From Alphaproteobacteria bacterium (GTDB lineage Bacteria > Pseudomonadota > Alphaproteobacteria > Rhizobiales > JAJFHC01), in the NCBI GenBank assembly GCA_021775805.1, contig JAJFHD010000024.1, positions 1 through 64,000 of the forward strand: a DNA stretch of 64,000 bases, given 5' to 3'. Below the pieces are notes generated by a model that made no database searches, was not told the DNA's origin, and worked only from the letters and a program-made list of their open reading frames with translations. Position numbers and translations under genes: made by a program. Shown piece by piece: positions 1-7,821 of the stretch; positions within the stretch are counted from its first letter, which is position 1; every line of letters begins with the position of its first letter.

Positions 1-339
1 TGATTGCTGTGTCTTCAAAGCGCCGGGGACCTGCGACAGGAGATCACTGACACAGACAGGTCCTCATGGGCGTCACAAGATGTGGACATCAAGACGGTGA
101 TCAGCTGGGCAAACGAGTCCTTCGCCATCACGGTCAGCCCCGCTGTCCGATACTGCATCCAGAGGGAAGGTGCCTGCTGGTACGATGAAGGCCGTCTGAA
201 ATACTCAGGAGGGTCAAAGAAGACCGTGGACGCCAACAATGCCTATCTGGCGGAGCAAGCTCCTATAGTCCGTATGCGGTTGAAACAGGCCGGTGTTCGG
301 TTGGGGGCGGTCCTCAATCAGGTGTATGCAGGCGAATGA
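1..339 (+). pseudogene. S1/P1 nuclease, C-terminal fragment
   Basis: The frame ending at 339 translates to the C-terminal part of a class I (S1/P1, zinc-dependent) nuclease: a WANES segment, then YC..REGACWYDEG, then the closing helix with DANNAYLAEQAPIV and RLKQAGVRLGAVLNQ. The family is normally about 250-300 residues and secreted, so only the last third is here. The first codon of the window in this frame is TGA, so the rest of the gene is frameshifted or missing; a TTG at 4 would be an unlikely start. It converges on, and overlaps by 26 bp, the minus-strand gene ending at 314. A second, more decayed copy of the same 3' end lies at 1741-1926. The family call is fairly firm; what lies beyond the window edge is unknown. 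Confidence 0.6.
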
Positions 340-1540
340 TGTCACGGTGCACCCGACCCTCTTTGGGACTTTCAAAGGAAGTCGTTTGGTCTTCCTCATC
401 ATCGTTCAGTTCCCGGAGTATCTTCCGGGCACAATTCTCAATCCGTCTGACGATCTCCGGGTCGCGGTTCCGGTAAACCGGATTGCCATGCTGATCGAGG
501 GTTTTCATGGCTTCCCACTTTACAGCTTGACCACATACCGCTCTGTCCGCGGTCACGGCAAGTGTCAGGCGCAGCAGGGCAACAGGGTCGGCTTCACCAT
601 GAGAGCCCGTGACACCTCTCAAAATGTCTTCACAGCAGGACCGTGCACTGAGCAGAACACTTGCCTGTCGGTCCGACATCCACTCCGGGGCCAAACAGCC
701 CAGAAGGGTACTGACAAAAATCTGCTGGACAGCCGTGATGCTTCCCGGCTCTCCACCCAGTGGTTCCATGATCTTTCGAAAGTTTGCTCTGGGTCGCGTT
801 AAAGAGCTGGGTTTTCTATTTTGTATGAACCCAGATGGCCGGTGGGTCAGGTGAGGTCGGGGTATAGATCCCCTTGCAACCCCGTAAGTGGCGTCTGCTG
901 AGAGGGCGCAATGTATCTGAGAATCCTGTCCCGCCATTCTTTGGCCGTTTGGACGTGGAGGCACGTCAGGGTCGTGCCAATGAGTGTCGTCATCCTCAAG
1001 GTGTTCTTGGTCACTACTCTGCGGCCGCTGTGATGCGGTTATACGATGGTCGCCATCGTTCAATGGAGCGTGTCCACCGCTGGATAAACTGTTCTCGTAA
1101 AGAGGTATGGAATCAGTGCAGACCGCAGATTGAAGTGGAGTCTCACTGTAAGGCTGTATAATTTCAGGCCCTGAATGTTCACCAGATTCAGTCGTGAAGT
1201 CGTCCTCATAATCCTGCTGGATGCGTGATGACGACACCGGTTGATAGTTTACATCGTTCGGGCCCTGTTCAGCATTCTGAGAACGGCGGTCACTTCTGTT
1301 GTGTCTTCGAGGACGCACTGACATGAGTGCTCCCCACACAAGCGTGGAACACAAGCTCACCATAAACACGACAAAAATCAACGTACTCATACAGATAACC
1401 GACGCCACCCCGCGAAAGGCCAGCCCTTGCGTCTTTAATGCAACATACGCCATTTTGAGCTGGCGTTCACTGAATAATCGATAAGGCCGGTACCTCTGGT
1501 ACACGTCGCACCCAATTTGTGTAGGTGTTGTCCCTGACAT
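314..1540 (-). CDS. Membrane-anchored protein of unknown family, paralogue 1
   Basis: 408 residues. A single hydrophobic segment lies at about residues 52-73 (STLIFVVFMVSLCSTLVWGALM), then a low-complexity hydrophilic linker (about 74-250), then a compact C-terminal domain (about 253-375) with PLGGEPGSIT, PEWMSDRQASVLLSAR and the tail NPVYRNRDPEIVRRIE. The next gene on the same strand (1918-2856) has the same layout and aligns in both the TM segment and the C-terminal domain, while the linkers do not align. I do not recognise the family. One TM and a basic stretch after it suggest the C-terminal domain is cytoplasmic, but topology is inferred. No strong ribosome site precedes 1540, so the first 30 or so residues are uncertain; homology with the paralogue begins near residue 38. 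Confidence 0.65.
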   Translation of the reverse strand: MSGTTPTQIGCDVYQRYRPYRLFSERQLKMAYVALKTQGLAFRGVASVICMSTLIFVVFMVSLCSTLVWGALMSVRPRRHNRSDRRSQNAEQGPNDVNYQPVSSSRIQQDYEDDFTTESGEHSGPEIIQPYSETPLQSAVCTDSIPLYENSLSSGGHAPLNDGDHRITASQRPQSSDQEHLEDDDTHWHDPDVPPRPNGQRMAGQDSQIHCALSADATYGVARGSIPRPHLTHRPSGFIQNRKPSSLTRPRANFRKIMEPLGGEPGSITAVQQIFVSTLLGCLAPEWMSDRQASVLLSARSCCEDILRGVTGSHGEADPVALLRLTLAVTADRAVCGQAVKWEAMKTLDQHGNPVYRNRDPEIVRRIENCARKILRELNDDEEDQTTSFESPKEGRVHRDIIRLHTPD

Positions 1541-1740
1541 TTTTTGCTGCAGGATGGATCAATTCACGTGAGGTTCATGTGCGTCCCTTAGTGATGGTCC
1601 TCACTAGTTGATCATCGGCCGGGGGCTCATTGGCAGACCGATCAAATCAGCGTCGTTGACGTTGTCATGTCTTACGCCGGCAATCGCAGCGCCGGTATTT
1701 CGTTGCTCGTGGTGTCAAGTGAACCAGCGGCCTTAATAGT
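1541..1740. other. Intergenic stretch with decayed nuclease sequence
   Basis: Between the start of paralogue 1 and the recognisable nuclease remnant. Upstream parts of the remnant may be here but are broken by stops, including TGA at 1720-1722 in the remnant frame. No other gene is visible. Confidence 0.4.
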
Positions 1741-1926
1741 GCCTGTTGGCATGGCTGGGGCCGTCGGGTGTACACGAGCGGCAACTCCAAGATTGTCGAT
1801 GCCAACAAGGCTTATCTGGCGCAAACGGTTCCCATCGTCCGTGTACGGCTCAAACAGGCCGGTGTCCGGATGGGGGCGGTCCTCAATCAGGTGATTGCCG
1901 ATCACAGATTTCCCGGTTCACGCTGA
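1741..1926 (+). pseudogene. S1/P1 nuclease C-terminal remnant, second copy
   Basis: The frame ending at TGA 1924-1926 reads ACWHGWGRRVYTSG, then IVDANKAYLAQTVPIV, then RLKQAGVRMGAVLNQV. This matches the fragment ending at 339 almost residue for residue. The frame is closed upstream by TGA at 1720-1722, and no start codon gives a plausible protein, so it is a relic. Its end overlaps the 3' end of the minus-strand gene that stops at 1918, exactly as the first copy overlaps the gene stopping at 314. The unit of nuclease tail plus membrane-anchored gene is therefore duplicated in tandem with a period of about 1.6 kb. Confidence 0.6.
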
Positions 1927-2856
1927 TTTTCTAGAGGTTTCGATGGTGTCTACCGTGCCGTCCTCGAGAAGCTTCCGGGCAAAGCCCTCGACCAGTCTGA
2001 CAGTCTTCGGGTCCCGGTGGCGGTAGACCGGCTTGCCGTTCGAATCGAGACCAGCGTGGGCGTCCCACGCCACAACCTGATCTCGAATAGTCTGGTCAGA
2101 CACGATGGTCACGGTCAACCGTCGCAGCACGTCTGGGTCGACGACCGCGTCTTCGTGGGGACCCATGACGTTAAGAAGTATGTGCTCACAGCAGTACCGC
2201 ACGCTGAGCAGGACACGGGCCTGACGATCAGACATCCAGTCTGGAGCGGGGCGGCCAAGAAAGGACCGTACGGCGACCTGCTGGCCCGTCGTGATGCTTC
2301 CCGGTTGCCCGCCAAGCGGTTTCAAGATTTGCCGAAGTCTCCGCCCCTGTTTGGCAGGCGTCCCAGATTTTTGTTTCTTGGTGATCTGCCAGTCAGTCTC
2401 TGGGCGTACCGGGGTCCTGAGACCGCTGCTCCCAAGCTGAGATACGGATAACTCTTTGGCGTTGTCGTTCGACAGGACAATTCCGTCGTCGGACAATTTG
2501 TGCTTTTTCACAGGTTTGGGCTTCTCGCCGGACACAGGCTCATACGAGTTTCCGCTCTTGGATTGAGCATCTGCAGAAGCCGCACGCTTGCGAGACTCGG
2601 TCGAATGGCCGTCTTCAAGGTTTTTCTTAATGACCATGCGTGAAGGAAAGACAGGAGTCTCGCCGTTGTCCACAGGTTCCTTCGGGACGCGTTCAAGATG
2701 TTCACGATGTCTGACGGGGCCACGCCACCACATGATTGCGCCCCACAGCAGTGTGGACGAAACGCTCACCACGAACACCACGAAAATCAACGTATTCATA
2801 ACTAAATCTGACGCCAGCCCAGCGAAGATTAAACCCCTGCGTCTCACGGGTATCAT
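1918..2856 (-). CDS. Membrane-anchored protein of unknown family, paralogue 2
   Basis: 312 residues. The N-terminus carries RRRGLIFAGLAS, then one TM segment at about 21-42 (NTLIFVVFVVSVSSTLLWGAIM), then a charged linker, then the C-terminal domain at about 173-297 (ILKPLGGQPGSITT, PDWMSDRQARVLLSVR, KPVYRHRDPKTVRLVE). It is a clear paralogue of the 408-residue product of 314-1540 and has a shorter linker. A GGAG lies about 11 nt before the ATG. Both copies keep an intact reading frame while the adjoining nuclease tails do not, which suggests selection on this family. Function is unknown; no catalytic motif is recognised. Confidence 0.65.
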   Translation of the reverse strand: MIPVRRRGLIFAGLASDLVMNTLIFVVFVVSVSSTLLWGAIMWWRGPVRHREHLERVPKEPVDNGETPVFPSRMVIKKNLEDGHSTESRKRAASADAQSKSGNSYEPVSGEKPKPVKKHKLSDDGIVLSNDNAKELSVSQLGSSGLRTPVRPETDWQITKKQKSGTPAKQGRRLRQILKPLGGQPGSITTGQQVAVRSFLGRPAPDWMSDRQARVLLSVRYCCEHILLNVMGPHEDAVVDPDVLRRLTVTIVSDQTIRDQVVAWDAHAGLDSNGKPVYRHRDPKTVRLVEGFARKLLEDGTVDTIETSRKSA

Positions 2857-3243
2857 ACAACAGGATTCTCCGTCATCAACCGGACAACCAGTGGAGTACG
2901 TTCATGCCGCACGCACTCCGTCACCGCACCTACCAGAGTTGAGAATTGCACCTGAGACCCATGGGGCCATAGTGGTCCATAGAGGCTCGCTGACAGGCGT
3001 CTGGTGTTTTTGAGCCATACCCACCGTTCTCCAAGAAAGCCTCTCAGCGACTCGGATATCGCTGTGTAGACGCCATCATGGACATGGGCCTAAGTCGTCT
3101 GCCGGGCCGCAATTCTCCGGATGACCCTCGCCTGCGATTCGGAGATCGATGGACACCCGGCGGCTGACTTCAGGAAGACCCTTTCCCATGGGCACAGGGT
3201 ACCGAGTTAGGTCAACAGGTGCTCAATGATCTGGTGGACGTCG
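2857..3243. other. Intergenic, no gene recognised
   Basis: About 390 bp between the start of paralogue 2 and the 3' end of the iteron-containing gene, both on the minus strand. Short open frames here have no recognisable protein and no convincing start. It presumably holds the promoter of paralogue 2. Confidence 0.4.
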
Positions 3244-3909
3244 TCAGTCATGGTCCCAGACCCCAATACTGATAAGGTACTCCTCGGCGGTTTGGCGGCG
3301 CTCGCGTCGCCACACCGGATAACACTCAGGATGAAGCCATGTACGAATAGAAGTATTCTTCTTGACGCCAAAGGGAACGACCATCGCACCAGCCTGTTCC
3401 GCCCGACCACAATGCGCGCATGACCCGGGTTCTGATGGTGCCGGATTCCGGTTGAGCCACTCGGTGATGCAAGCCTCCCGTGCCCTTTCATCGTAGAAGG
3501 CTTGCCAGTCTTCGTAGGTCCATTGCTCGTTCAGACAGGTGTCGCCGAGCAAGCCGTCTGATTTGTGGGCAACATGGGCAACAAGGGCAACATCCGGATT
3601 AAGATATTGTTTTTGCTTGATTTTACTGGCTGTTGGCGTGTTACCCTCGGGGGTGACACCGTGGGCAACGTGGGCAACGTTTTCGAGCGGTTTCTCGGAT
3701 GGGTTGGTAGGACCCTGAAAAACCGCAGTGTCTGTTGCCCTTGTTGCCCTATCGTCACAGTCGTCTTCTGTGGTCTGGGCAACAGGTAAAAATGTTTGAG
3801 AACAAACACTTGGGAGCTTTGTTGCCCTTGTTGCCCGTGTTGCCCCTAATTTTTGATCAACATCGTAGTCTGGATCTCTGGCAAACGCTGCAAACCAGTC
3901 CCTAGGCAT
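3244..3909 (-). CDS. Mobile-element protein with RAT/VAH repeats and a CxxC zinc motif
   Basis: 221 residues from the ATG at 3909, which follows the stop of the upstream primase/helicase by 2 bp and is preceded by GGGAGGTGACC, a strong ribosome site; a longer frame to 3948 overlaps the neighbour and is less likely. The N-terminus reads MPRDWFAAFARDP. The middle is made of RAT and VAH tripeptide repeats, which are translations of one 9-bp DNA unit in two orientations. The C-terminal third has CAHCGRAEQAG, then a conserved-looking TWLHPECYPVW, a probable Cys/His zinc site (CxxC...HxxC). It is the last gene of a four-gene minus-strand operon. Function is unknown; the repeats may matter as DNA rather than protein. 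Confidence 0.7.
   Translation of the reverse strand: MPRDWFAAFARDPDYDVDQKLGATRATRATKLPSVCSQTFLPVAQTTEDDCDDRATRATDTAVFQGPTNPSEKPLENVAHVAHGVTPEGNTPTASKIKQKQYLNPDVALVAHVAHKSDGLLGDTCLNEQWTYEDWQAFYDERAREACITEWLNRNPAPSEPGSCAHCGRAEQAGAMVVPFGVKKNTSIRTWLHPECYPVWRRERRQTAEEYLISIGVWDHD
3566..3846. repeat. Iteron-like array, 11 units of TGGGCAACA in both orientations
   Basis: Nine-bp units are tandemly arranged. Direct units on the plus strand: 3566-3574, 3575-3583, 3584-3592, 3662-3670, 3671-3679 and 3776-3784 (TGGGCAACA, AGGGCAACA or TGGGCAACG). Inverted units: 3733-3741, 3742-3750, 3820-3828, 3829-3837 and 3838-3846 (TGTTGCCCT, TGTTGCCCG or TGTTGCCCC). All lie inside the coding gene 3244-3909, next to the primase/helicase. 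Spaced clusters of a short unit in both orientations resemble the replication origins of P4-type satellites, where the primase/helicase binds iterons. An origin function is inference. Confidence 0.6.
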
Positions 3910-3911
3910 GG

Positions 3912-6368
3912 TCACCTCCCAAGGATCGCTGCGCTGACGTGATAGCAACGCTTGGGATCTTTGAAGTCGGGAAGGCGATGCCGACTTTGCACTTTTTCGT
4001 CACTCTTGTCTGGGATAAGCAGCCCACGTTCGATCAAGACTTTGTTGACCAACTTGGGATCATGGCCAGCACATATCTCAGAGTTCCATGCTTCCGACAG
4101 GACGAAATATTCCCATTCACCATCATCGTTCTTTTTGCGATAACCGGCACGGTTGATTGTCACCCGGTTGTCGGGATCAGCATCCCTAGGCGTGAACCTG
4201 CTTTCGCCATGTGCTTCGAAGAAATGTCGAACTTGGGCAATTGCTGCCGTTATCTCTGCCGGTTCAGTGCCGTCCCGTTCAGCAAGCCAGTCTTCGAAAC
4301 ATACCCGAACAGCTTCTGTGGCGTTGCCTTTGCCCCATGGCAAGACCCCCAGCGATATCGCCAGTTCTCCGGCCGCTGCAACAAGCCCAAACCGTTGTGC
4401 CACCCGCTTCACTTGGCCATGAGCATTTTCTGGGCAGACCTCTTCGACAAACTCGCGTTGATAGCCGAGGGTCGCGTCACGTAGTTCATTGGGAGATTTC
4501 GCCTTGTCCTCGACAAGTCGTTGGAGGAAAGTGATTGCCGGTGTGCCATAGAGTTGACCAGATTTCTCCTTGATGTGCTGGGCGAGTAAGCCCGCATTTT
4601 CGAAACCGTGAAGATCCTGAAAAATTCCCAAGCCTTCACCGGCATCCGCTGGTATGTCGATGACACGAACCTCCTGCCCGGCTGTTGAACGCCTTCCCCG
4701 ACCGTCCTCAGCGATCTTTTGCGCAAGTCCAATCTCACCGGTTGAGAGGAACAAGGTTCTCCATGTCCGCACTGGCCGATTTGAGCCGGTCTGCTTAGCA
4801 CGGCCCTTGCCCTGCCCATTGGCCAGCATGTAAGCGATATTGCCTGCGTGACGGCCATCGATCTGGGATAGCTCGTCAAGACATAGGAGGGTGTCGCAAT
4901 GGGTAGCAGCAACACCTTCGAGGGCATTGTCTGTTGTGCGCCACTGTCTTGTGTAACCGTGAGTGCCGCCGCCACCAAAGACACTTCCTGCCATGTTGAG
5001 GGCGGTAGTTTTTCCGGTACTGCTCGCCCCCCGAAGATGGAAGCCGCCACTTTCTGAGTCGGTCATCTTGAGGAGGGGGGCGGCTAACGCGCAGCAGATT
5101 ACGAACATGAGCCTGTTGTTGCCGACCGCCAGCGCAGCCACCTCGTTCTGCCAGTCTTCAAGCGAACCGGCTTGTCGGTAAGCGTGATCAAGTTGCGTGG
5201 TCGACTGAAACAGAACCTCTTCGCCGTCGTCTGGGTGGATTGCCCCGTCCGGAAACACGAAACAGTTTTCATGCCACCCAACCCGATCCACCACGTGCAC
5301 CCGGGCGTCAGGGTTGGCTTGTTGGAGATAAGTCAAGAGCTGCTGTCGTGCAAACGTGCTTGTGCCGACGTTCAGTCCTTGCCTCAGAAATTCACGGCGA
5401 ATCTCGGCACCGTCGCCAGCGAGAAGCTCCAACGGCAATGGCCATTTGTGTACGATCCCGTCAGGATCAGTCCACCTGAGAATTTTCCCCCAGTTGTCGC
5501 CGTCAAAATCACGGCTCCCGGCAAGCACCTCCAGCGGGTCGCAGAGAAACACGTCCGGTTTGTTTGCGTCACTGCTGAGTTGATACACGCCCCTCTCATC
5601 AGAGCGGAACGATCCACAGGAGACATAATGTTTTGGTGCTGTCGGCACCCACAGTTGGGCCTCATCCATAAGGGCGCGAATGTCGGATTCGCTCATGCCC
5701 TCGGGCAGGTCATCTGCCAGATCCCATGTCTCTGGGAAATCTCCCGGGATCTCCACGATGCGGATTTCGGCGGCGCCGGCCTCAGACGCAGGCTTTGCGA
5801 CTTTTTGGGCGAAGTCTCGTCCGGGCTCGTCATTGTCTGGCCAGACAACAACATCCCGGCCCCTTACTGAGGACCAGTCGGCTTTATGGGGTGATTGCGC
5901 ACCATGTGGGGGCGTTGTTGCGACGTAGTCTGGAAACAGTTCCTGTGCAGCGCCGGCCGCCTTCTCGCCCTCACAGATCAGAATAGACTTGGTCGGGTTC
6001 TTGATAATTTCCGGCAAGCGGTACAGGGGTCGTGGTTCGGGAAAACCACCGGACCTCCACCTAAAGCGCCTGCCCTCTGTCTGTTGATAAGTCAGTGGAC
6101 GGATCGTCTTCGACGTTCCTTCCTCGACCCCATCCCACCGTGCAATGGCCCCGACAAGATGACCCTCAGCGTCGTGATAGAGCCATCGATGATGAGGCTT
6201 GCCGAACTGAGTATGTCGGTAATCGTCGAGATCCTCGGTGCAAAGCTGGTCTGCCGTCGCCGGGAGGTTTGTCCGTGCTGGCTTTGAGGTTGCGCCTGAT
6301 TCGCCATGATCTGTTTCGAGCAGTTCGTCAGAGCTGACCGTGGCGACTGTATCGGGCTTGGCCGTCAT
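3912..6368 (-). CDS. Toprim and DUF927 primase/helicase of a mobile element
   Basis: 818 residues. A Toprim domain at about 125-205 has the acidic motifs ICEGEK (131-136) and WPDNDEPG (176-183). A DUF927-type SF3-like helicase/ATPase domain follows at about 265-560, with Walker A GASSTGKTT at about 447-455 and a Walker B-like LLCLDEL at about 494-500. The C-terminal part after about 650 ends in a winged-helix-like stretch. Such proteins start replication of integrative elements, plasmids and phage satellites, unwinding the origin and making primers. The start ATG overlaps the stop of the small CHC2-like gene (ATGA), and the stop is 2 bp from the next gene, so it is translationally coupled. 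The iteron-like array just downstream is a candidate binding site. Confidence 0.85.
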   Translation of the reverse strand: MTAKPDTVATVSSDELLETDHGESGATSKPARTNLPATADQLCTEDLDDYRHTQFGKPHHRWLYHDAEGHLVGAIARWDGVEEGTSKTIRPLTYQQTEGRRFRWRSGGFPEPRPLYRLPEIIKNPTKSILICEGEKAAGAAQELFPDYVATTPPHGAQSPHKADWSSVRGRDVVVWPDNDEPGRDFAQKVAKPASEAGAAEIRIVEIPGDFPETWDLADDLPEGMSESDIRALMDEAQLWVPTAPKHYVSCGSFRSDERGVYQLSSDANKPDVFLCDPLEVLAGSRDFDGDNWGKILRWTDPDGIVHKWPLPLELLAGDGAEIRREFLRQGLNVGTSTFARQQLLTYLQQANPDARVHVVDRVGWHENCFVFPDGAIHPDDGEEVLFQSTTQLDHAYRQAGSLEDWQNEVAALAVGNNRLMFVICCALAAPLLKMTDSESGGFHLRGASSTGKTTALNMAGSVFGGGGTHGYTRQWRTTDNALEGVAATHCDTLLCLDELSQIDGRHAGNIAYMLANGQGKGRAKQTGSNRPVRTWRTLFLSTGEIGLAQKIAEDGRGRRSTAGQEVRVIDIPADAGEGLGIFQDLHGFENAGLLAQHIKEKSGQLYGTPAITFLQRLVEDKAKSPNELRDATLGYQREFVEEVCPENAHGQVKRVAQRFGLVAAAGELAISLGVLPWGKGNATEAVRVCFEDWLAERDGTEPAEITAAIAQVRHFFEAHGESRFTPRDADPDNRVTINRAGYRKKNDDGEWEYFVLSEAWNSEICAGHDPKLVNKVLIERGLLIPDKSDEKVQSRHRLPDFKDPKRCYHVSAAILGR

Positions 6369-6667
6369 CTTGTTATCCCGACCATGCGGTTGAGTTCCTT
6401 CGCCGCGTCATACTGAGACAGCCTGTTCAGGTAGGCATACAGACTGATGACATCACCTCCTCTGTCGCCGGTGGCGAAATCCCCCCAACGCCCGGTCTGG
6501 ATGTTGATCCTGAAGGAACCCAGACTTCGATCCACACGTGTGGGGTTCAGGGCCGTATATTCGTGTCCCAGCATGACCCCGCCGGGAAGCCACTCATGGA
6601 GCAACCCATTCAAGTTGGGGATGAGGGCTTTGTTGAGGGCTTCGAAATTGATTTTCTGCTGTCGCAT
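6365..6667 (-). CDS. Small CHC2-like primase-associated protein lacking zinc ligands
   Basis: 100 residues from the ATG at 6667; a TTG at 6673 is possible but would overlap the upstream stop. The core NPTRVDRSLGSFRIN, then GRWGDFATGDRGGDVISLYAYL, matches the second half of a CHC2 primase zinc-binding fold (SF-v, W-cF, GGD-isf). The protein has no cysteine at all, so the usual C/H zinc site is absent. It sits directly upstream of, and overlaps by 4 bp, the Toprim-DUF927 gene. The two together look like a split primase. The assignment is by motif spacing only. Confidence 0.6.
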   Translation of the reverse strand: MRQQKINFEALNKALIPNLNGLLHEWLPGGVMLGHEYTALNPTRVDRSLGSFRINIQTGRWGDFATGDRGGDVISLYAYLNRLSQYDAAKELNRMVGITR

Positions 6668-6669
6668 GC

Positions 6670-6978
6670 TCAATCTTCCACACCAAACATTCTCTTAAAG
6701 ATTGCAATGGGCACGAACTGGCGGTTGCCGATTTTGACTGTAGGAATTTCACCCCGTCGGGCGGCCCCATAAGAGGCGGATCGCCCGAGACCTATCTTTT
6801 CGCCTGCCTCAGGAACAGAAAAGGCCCACTTTTGTTTGCTTCTGTTGTCTGGCCCTTCGTCAACTTCCTGTACCTCGACGCATGCGTCCGTCTCAGTGTT
6901 GGGAGCTGCAGAGCCTTGTTGTCCCGGCAGCGCAATTTTGTCCGTCATGGAACTATCCGTGTTGATTTGGTCCCGCAT
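6670..6978 (-). CDS. AlpA/excisionase-like helix-turn-helix protein
   Basis: 102 residues; an internal ATG at 6948 (MTDKIALPG) may be the true start. The N-terminal half is hydrophilic. The C-terminal half, FSVPEAGEKIGLGRSASYGAARRGEIPTVKIGNRQFVPIAIFKRMF, has the MerR/AlpA-type layout: a helix-turn-helix, then a K-I-G-R-F-V/I-P wing. Such proteins act as excisionases or operon regulators in integrative elements. It is the first gene of the minus-strand replication operon and is divergent from the zinc-ribbon/integrase pair, a usual position for a control protein. Confidence 0.65.
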   Translation of the reverse strand: MRDQINTDSSMTDKIALPGQQGSAAPNTETDACVEVQEVDEGPDNRSKQKWAFSVPEAGEKIGLGRSASYGAARRGEIPTVKIGNRQFVPIAIFKRMFGVED

Positions 6979-7065
6979 CTTGTATCACGTGTCGAACCGT
7001 GTTAGAAGACGATTAAACCATTAATGACGGTAAATGTCTTTTTATCGTCACCACTGGAGGCGATA

Positions 7066-7821
7066 ATGACGAACCTACTGTGGTTTGACTGGGAAAAGGA
7101 CCGAGACGGATACAGGCTGCTAACGTTCGACCCGAAAGGACTTTCATGGGAAATGGACGGCCCTGATTATAATGTTGCTGTTCCATCGGGGTGTTCGGAC
7201 GAAACGGCCGTCTTGCTACGTAAGTACGGCATGACCCTCTACGGATTGGAGGAGCCAATTACGGTCCTTGAGCCTATGGGCGACGACAGCGTAATCTCCC
7301 GTCCCTTAGAACAGAATCCCGCAATTTTTAGAGAGTTTGCGGAGCTGTCACTTCAACCAGAAGAAATAAGAAAATTTGCTGACCAATACGGTTTATTGAG
7401 CAAGCCAGCTGGAGGGCCATCTCAGGTTGAAAATTGGTATAGGCAGATCAAAGAGATGAGAAACGCGATTCGGGGCCTAGAAAAAAGTACAGAGCGTGGC
7501 AGCCTCCGTGCTTGGGCTGACAGATTCAACAAGGAAATCTACAGGGGCAGTGGTCCAGACAGGAGGGTGAGTATGTCGGCAAAACTCCGGCGTACCGATG
7601 AACCACTGCGACCGACGCTACATGTCGTTCCCGATGACTTGATTTCAGCGATGTGGCTGCGGCTGGCGCAGCACGTCTCGTCGTCTGAACGGATGCAATC
7701 GTGTAACTTGTGTTCAAAATGGTTCGTTTTTGGTACCGGCACCGGTCGGCGAAGCAGCGCGCAATATTGTTCGGACCGATGTCGGAAGGCGTTCAATAAA
7801 CGCCAAAGGAGGTCGGCTTAA
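7066..7821 (+). CDS. Zinc-ribbon (CGNR-like) protein upstream of integrase
   Basis: 251 residues from the ATG at 7066, chosen because GGAGG (7056-7060) precedes it; an ATG at 7024 would give 265 residues without a site. The N-terminal 200 residues match nothing I know. The C-terminus has CNLCSKWFVFGT, then YCSDRCRKAFNKRQRR, a CxxC...CxxxC zinc ribbon of the type seen in CGNR/ABATE-like transcription factors. Its stop overlaps the integrase start (TAATG at 7819-7823), so the two are co-translated. This stretch is visibly AT-richer than the chromosome to the right. Likely DNA-binding; the role is not known. Confidence 0.65.
   Translation: MTNLLWFDWEKDRDGYRLLTFDPKGLSWEMDGPDYNVAVPSGCSDETAVLLRKYGMTLYGLEEPITVLEPMGDDSVISRPLEQNPAIFREFAELSLQPEEIRKFADQYGLLSKPAGGPSQVENWYRQIKEMRNAIRGLEKSTERGSLRAWADRFNKEIYRGSGPDRRVSMSAKLRRTDEPLRPTLHVVPDDLISAMWLRLAQHVSSSERMQSCNLCSKWFVFGTGTGRRSSAQYCSDRCRKAFNKRQRRSA

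Noticed and set aside
293..854. Plus-strand frames opposite paralogue 1
   Set aside because: Antisense of a frame whose homologue at 1918-2856 is conserved in the minus-strand reading; the plus-strand translations are not conserved between copies.
3566..3846. CRISPR array
   Set aside because: Units are only 9 bp, contiguous, in both orientations and inside a gene; there are no spacers of regular length and no cas genes.
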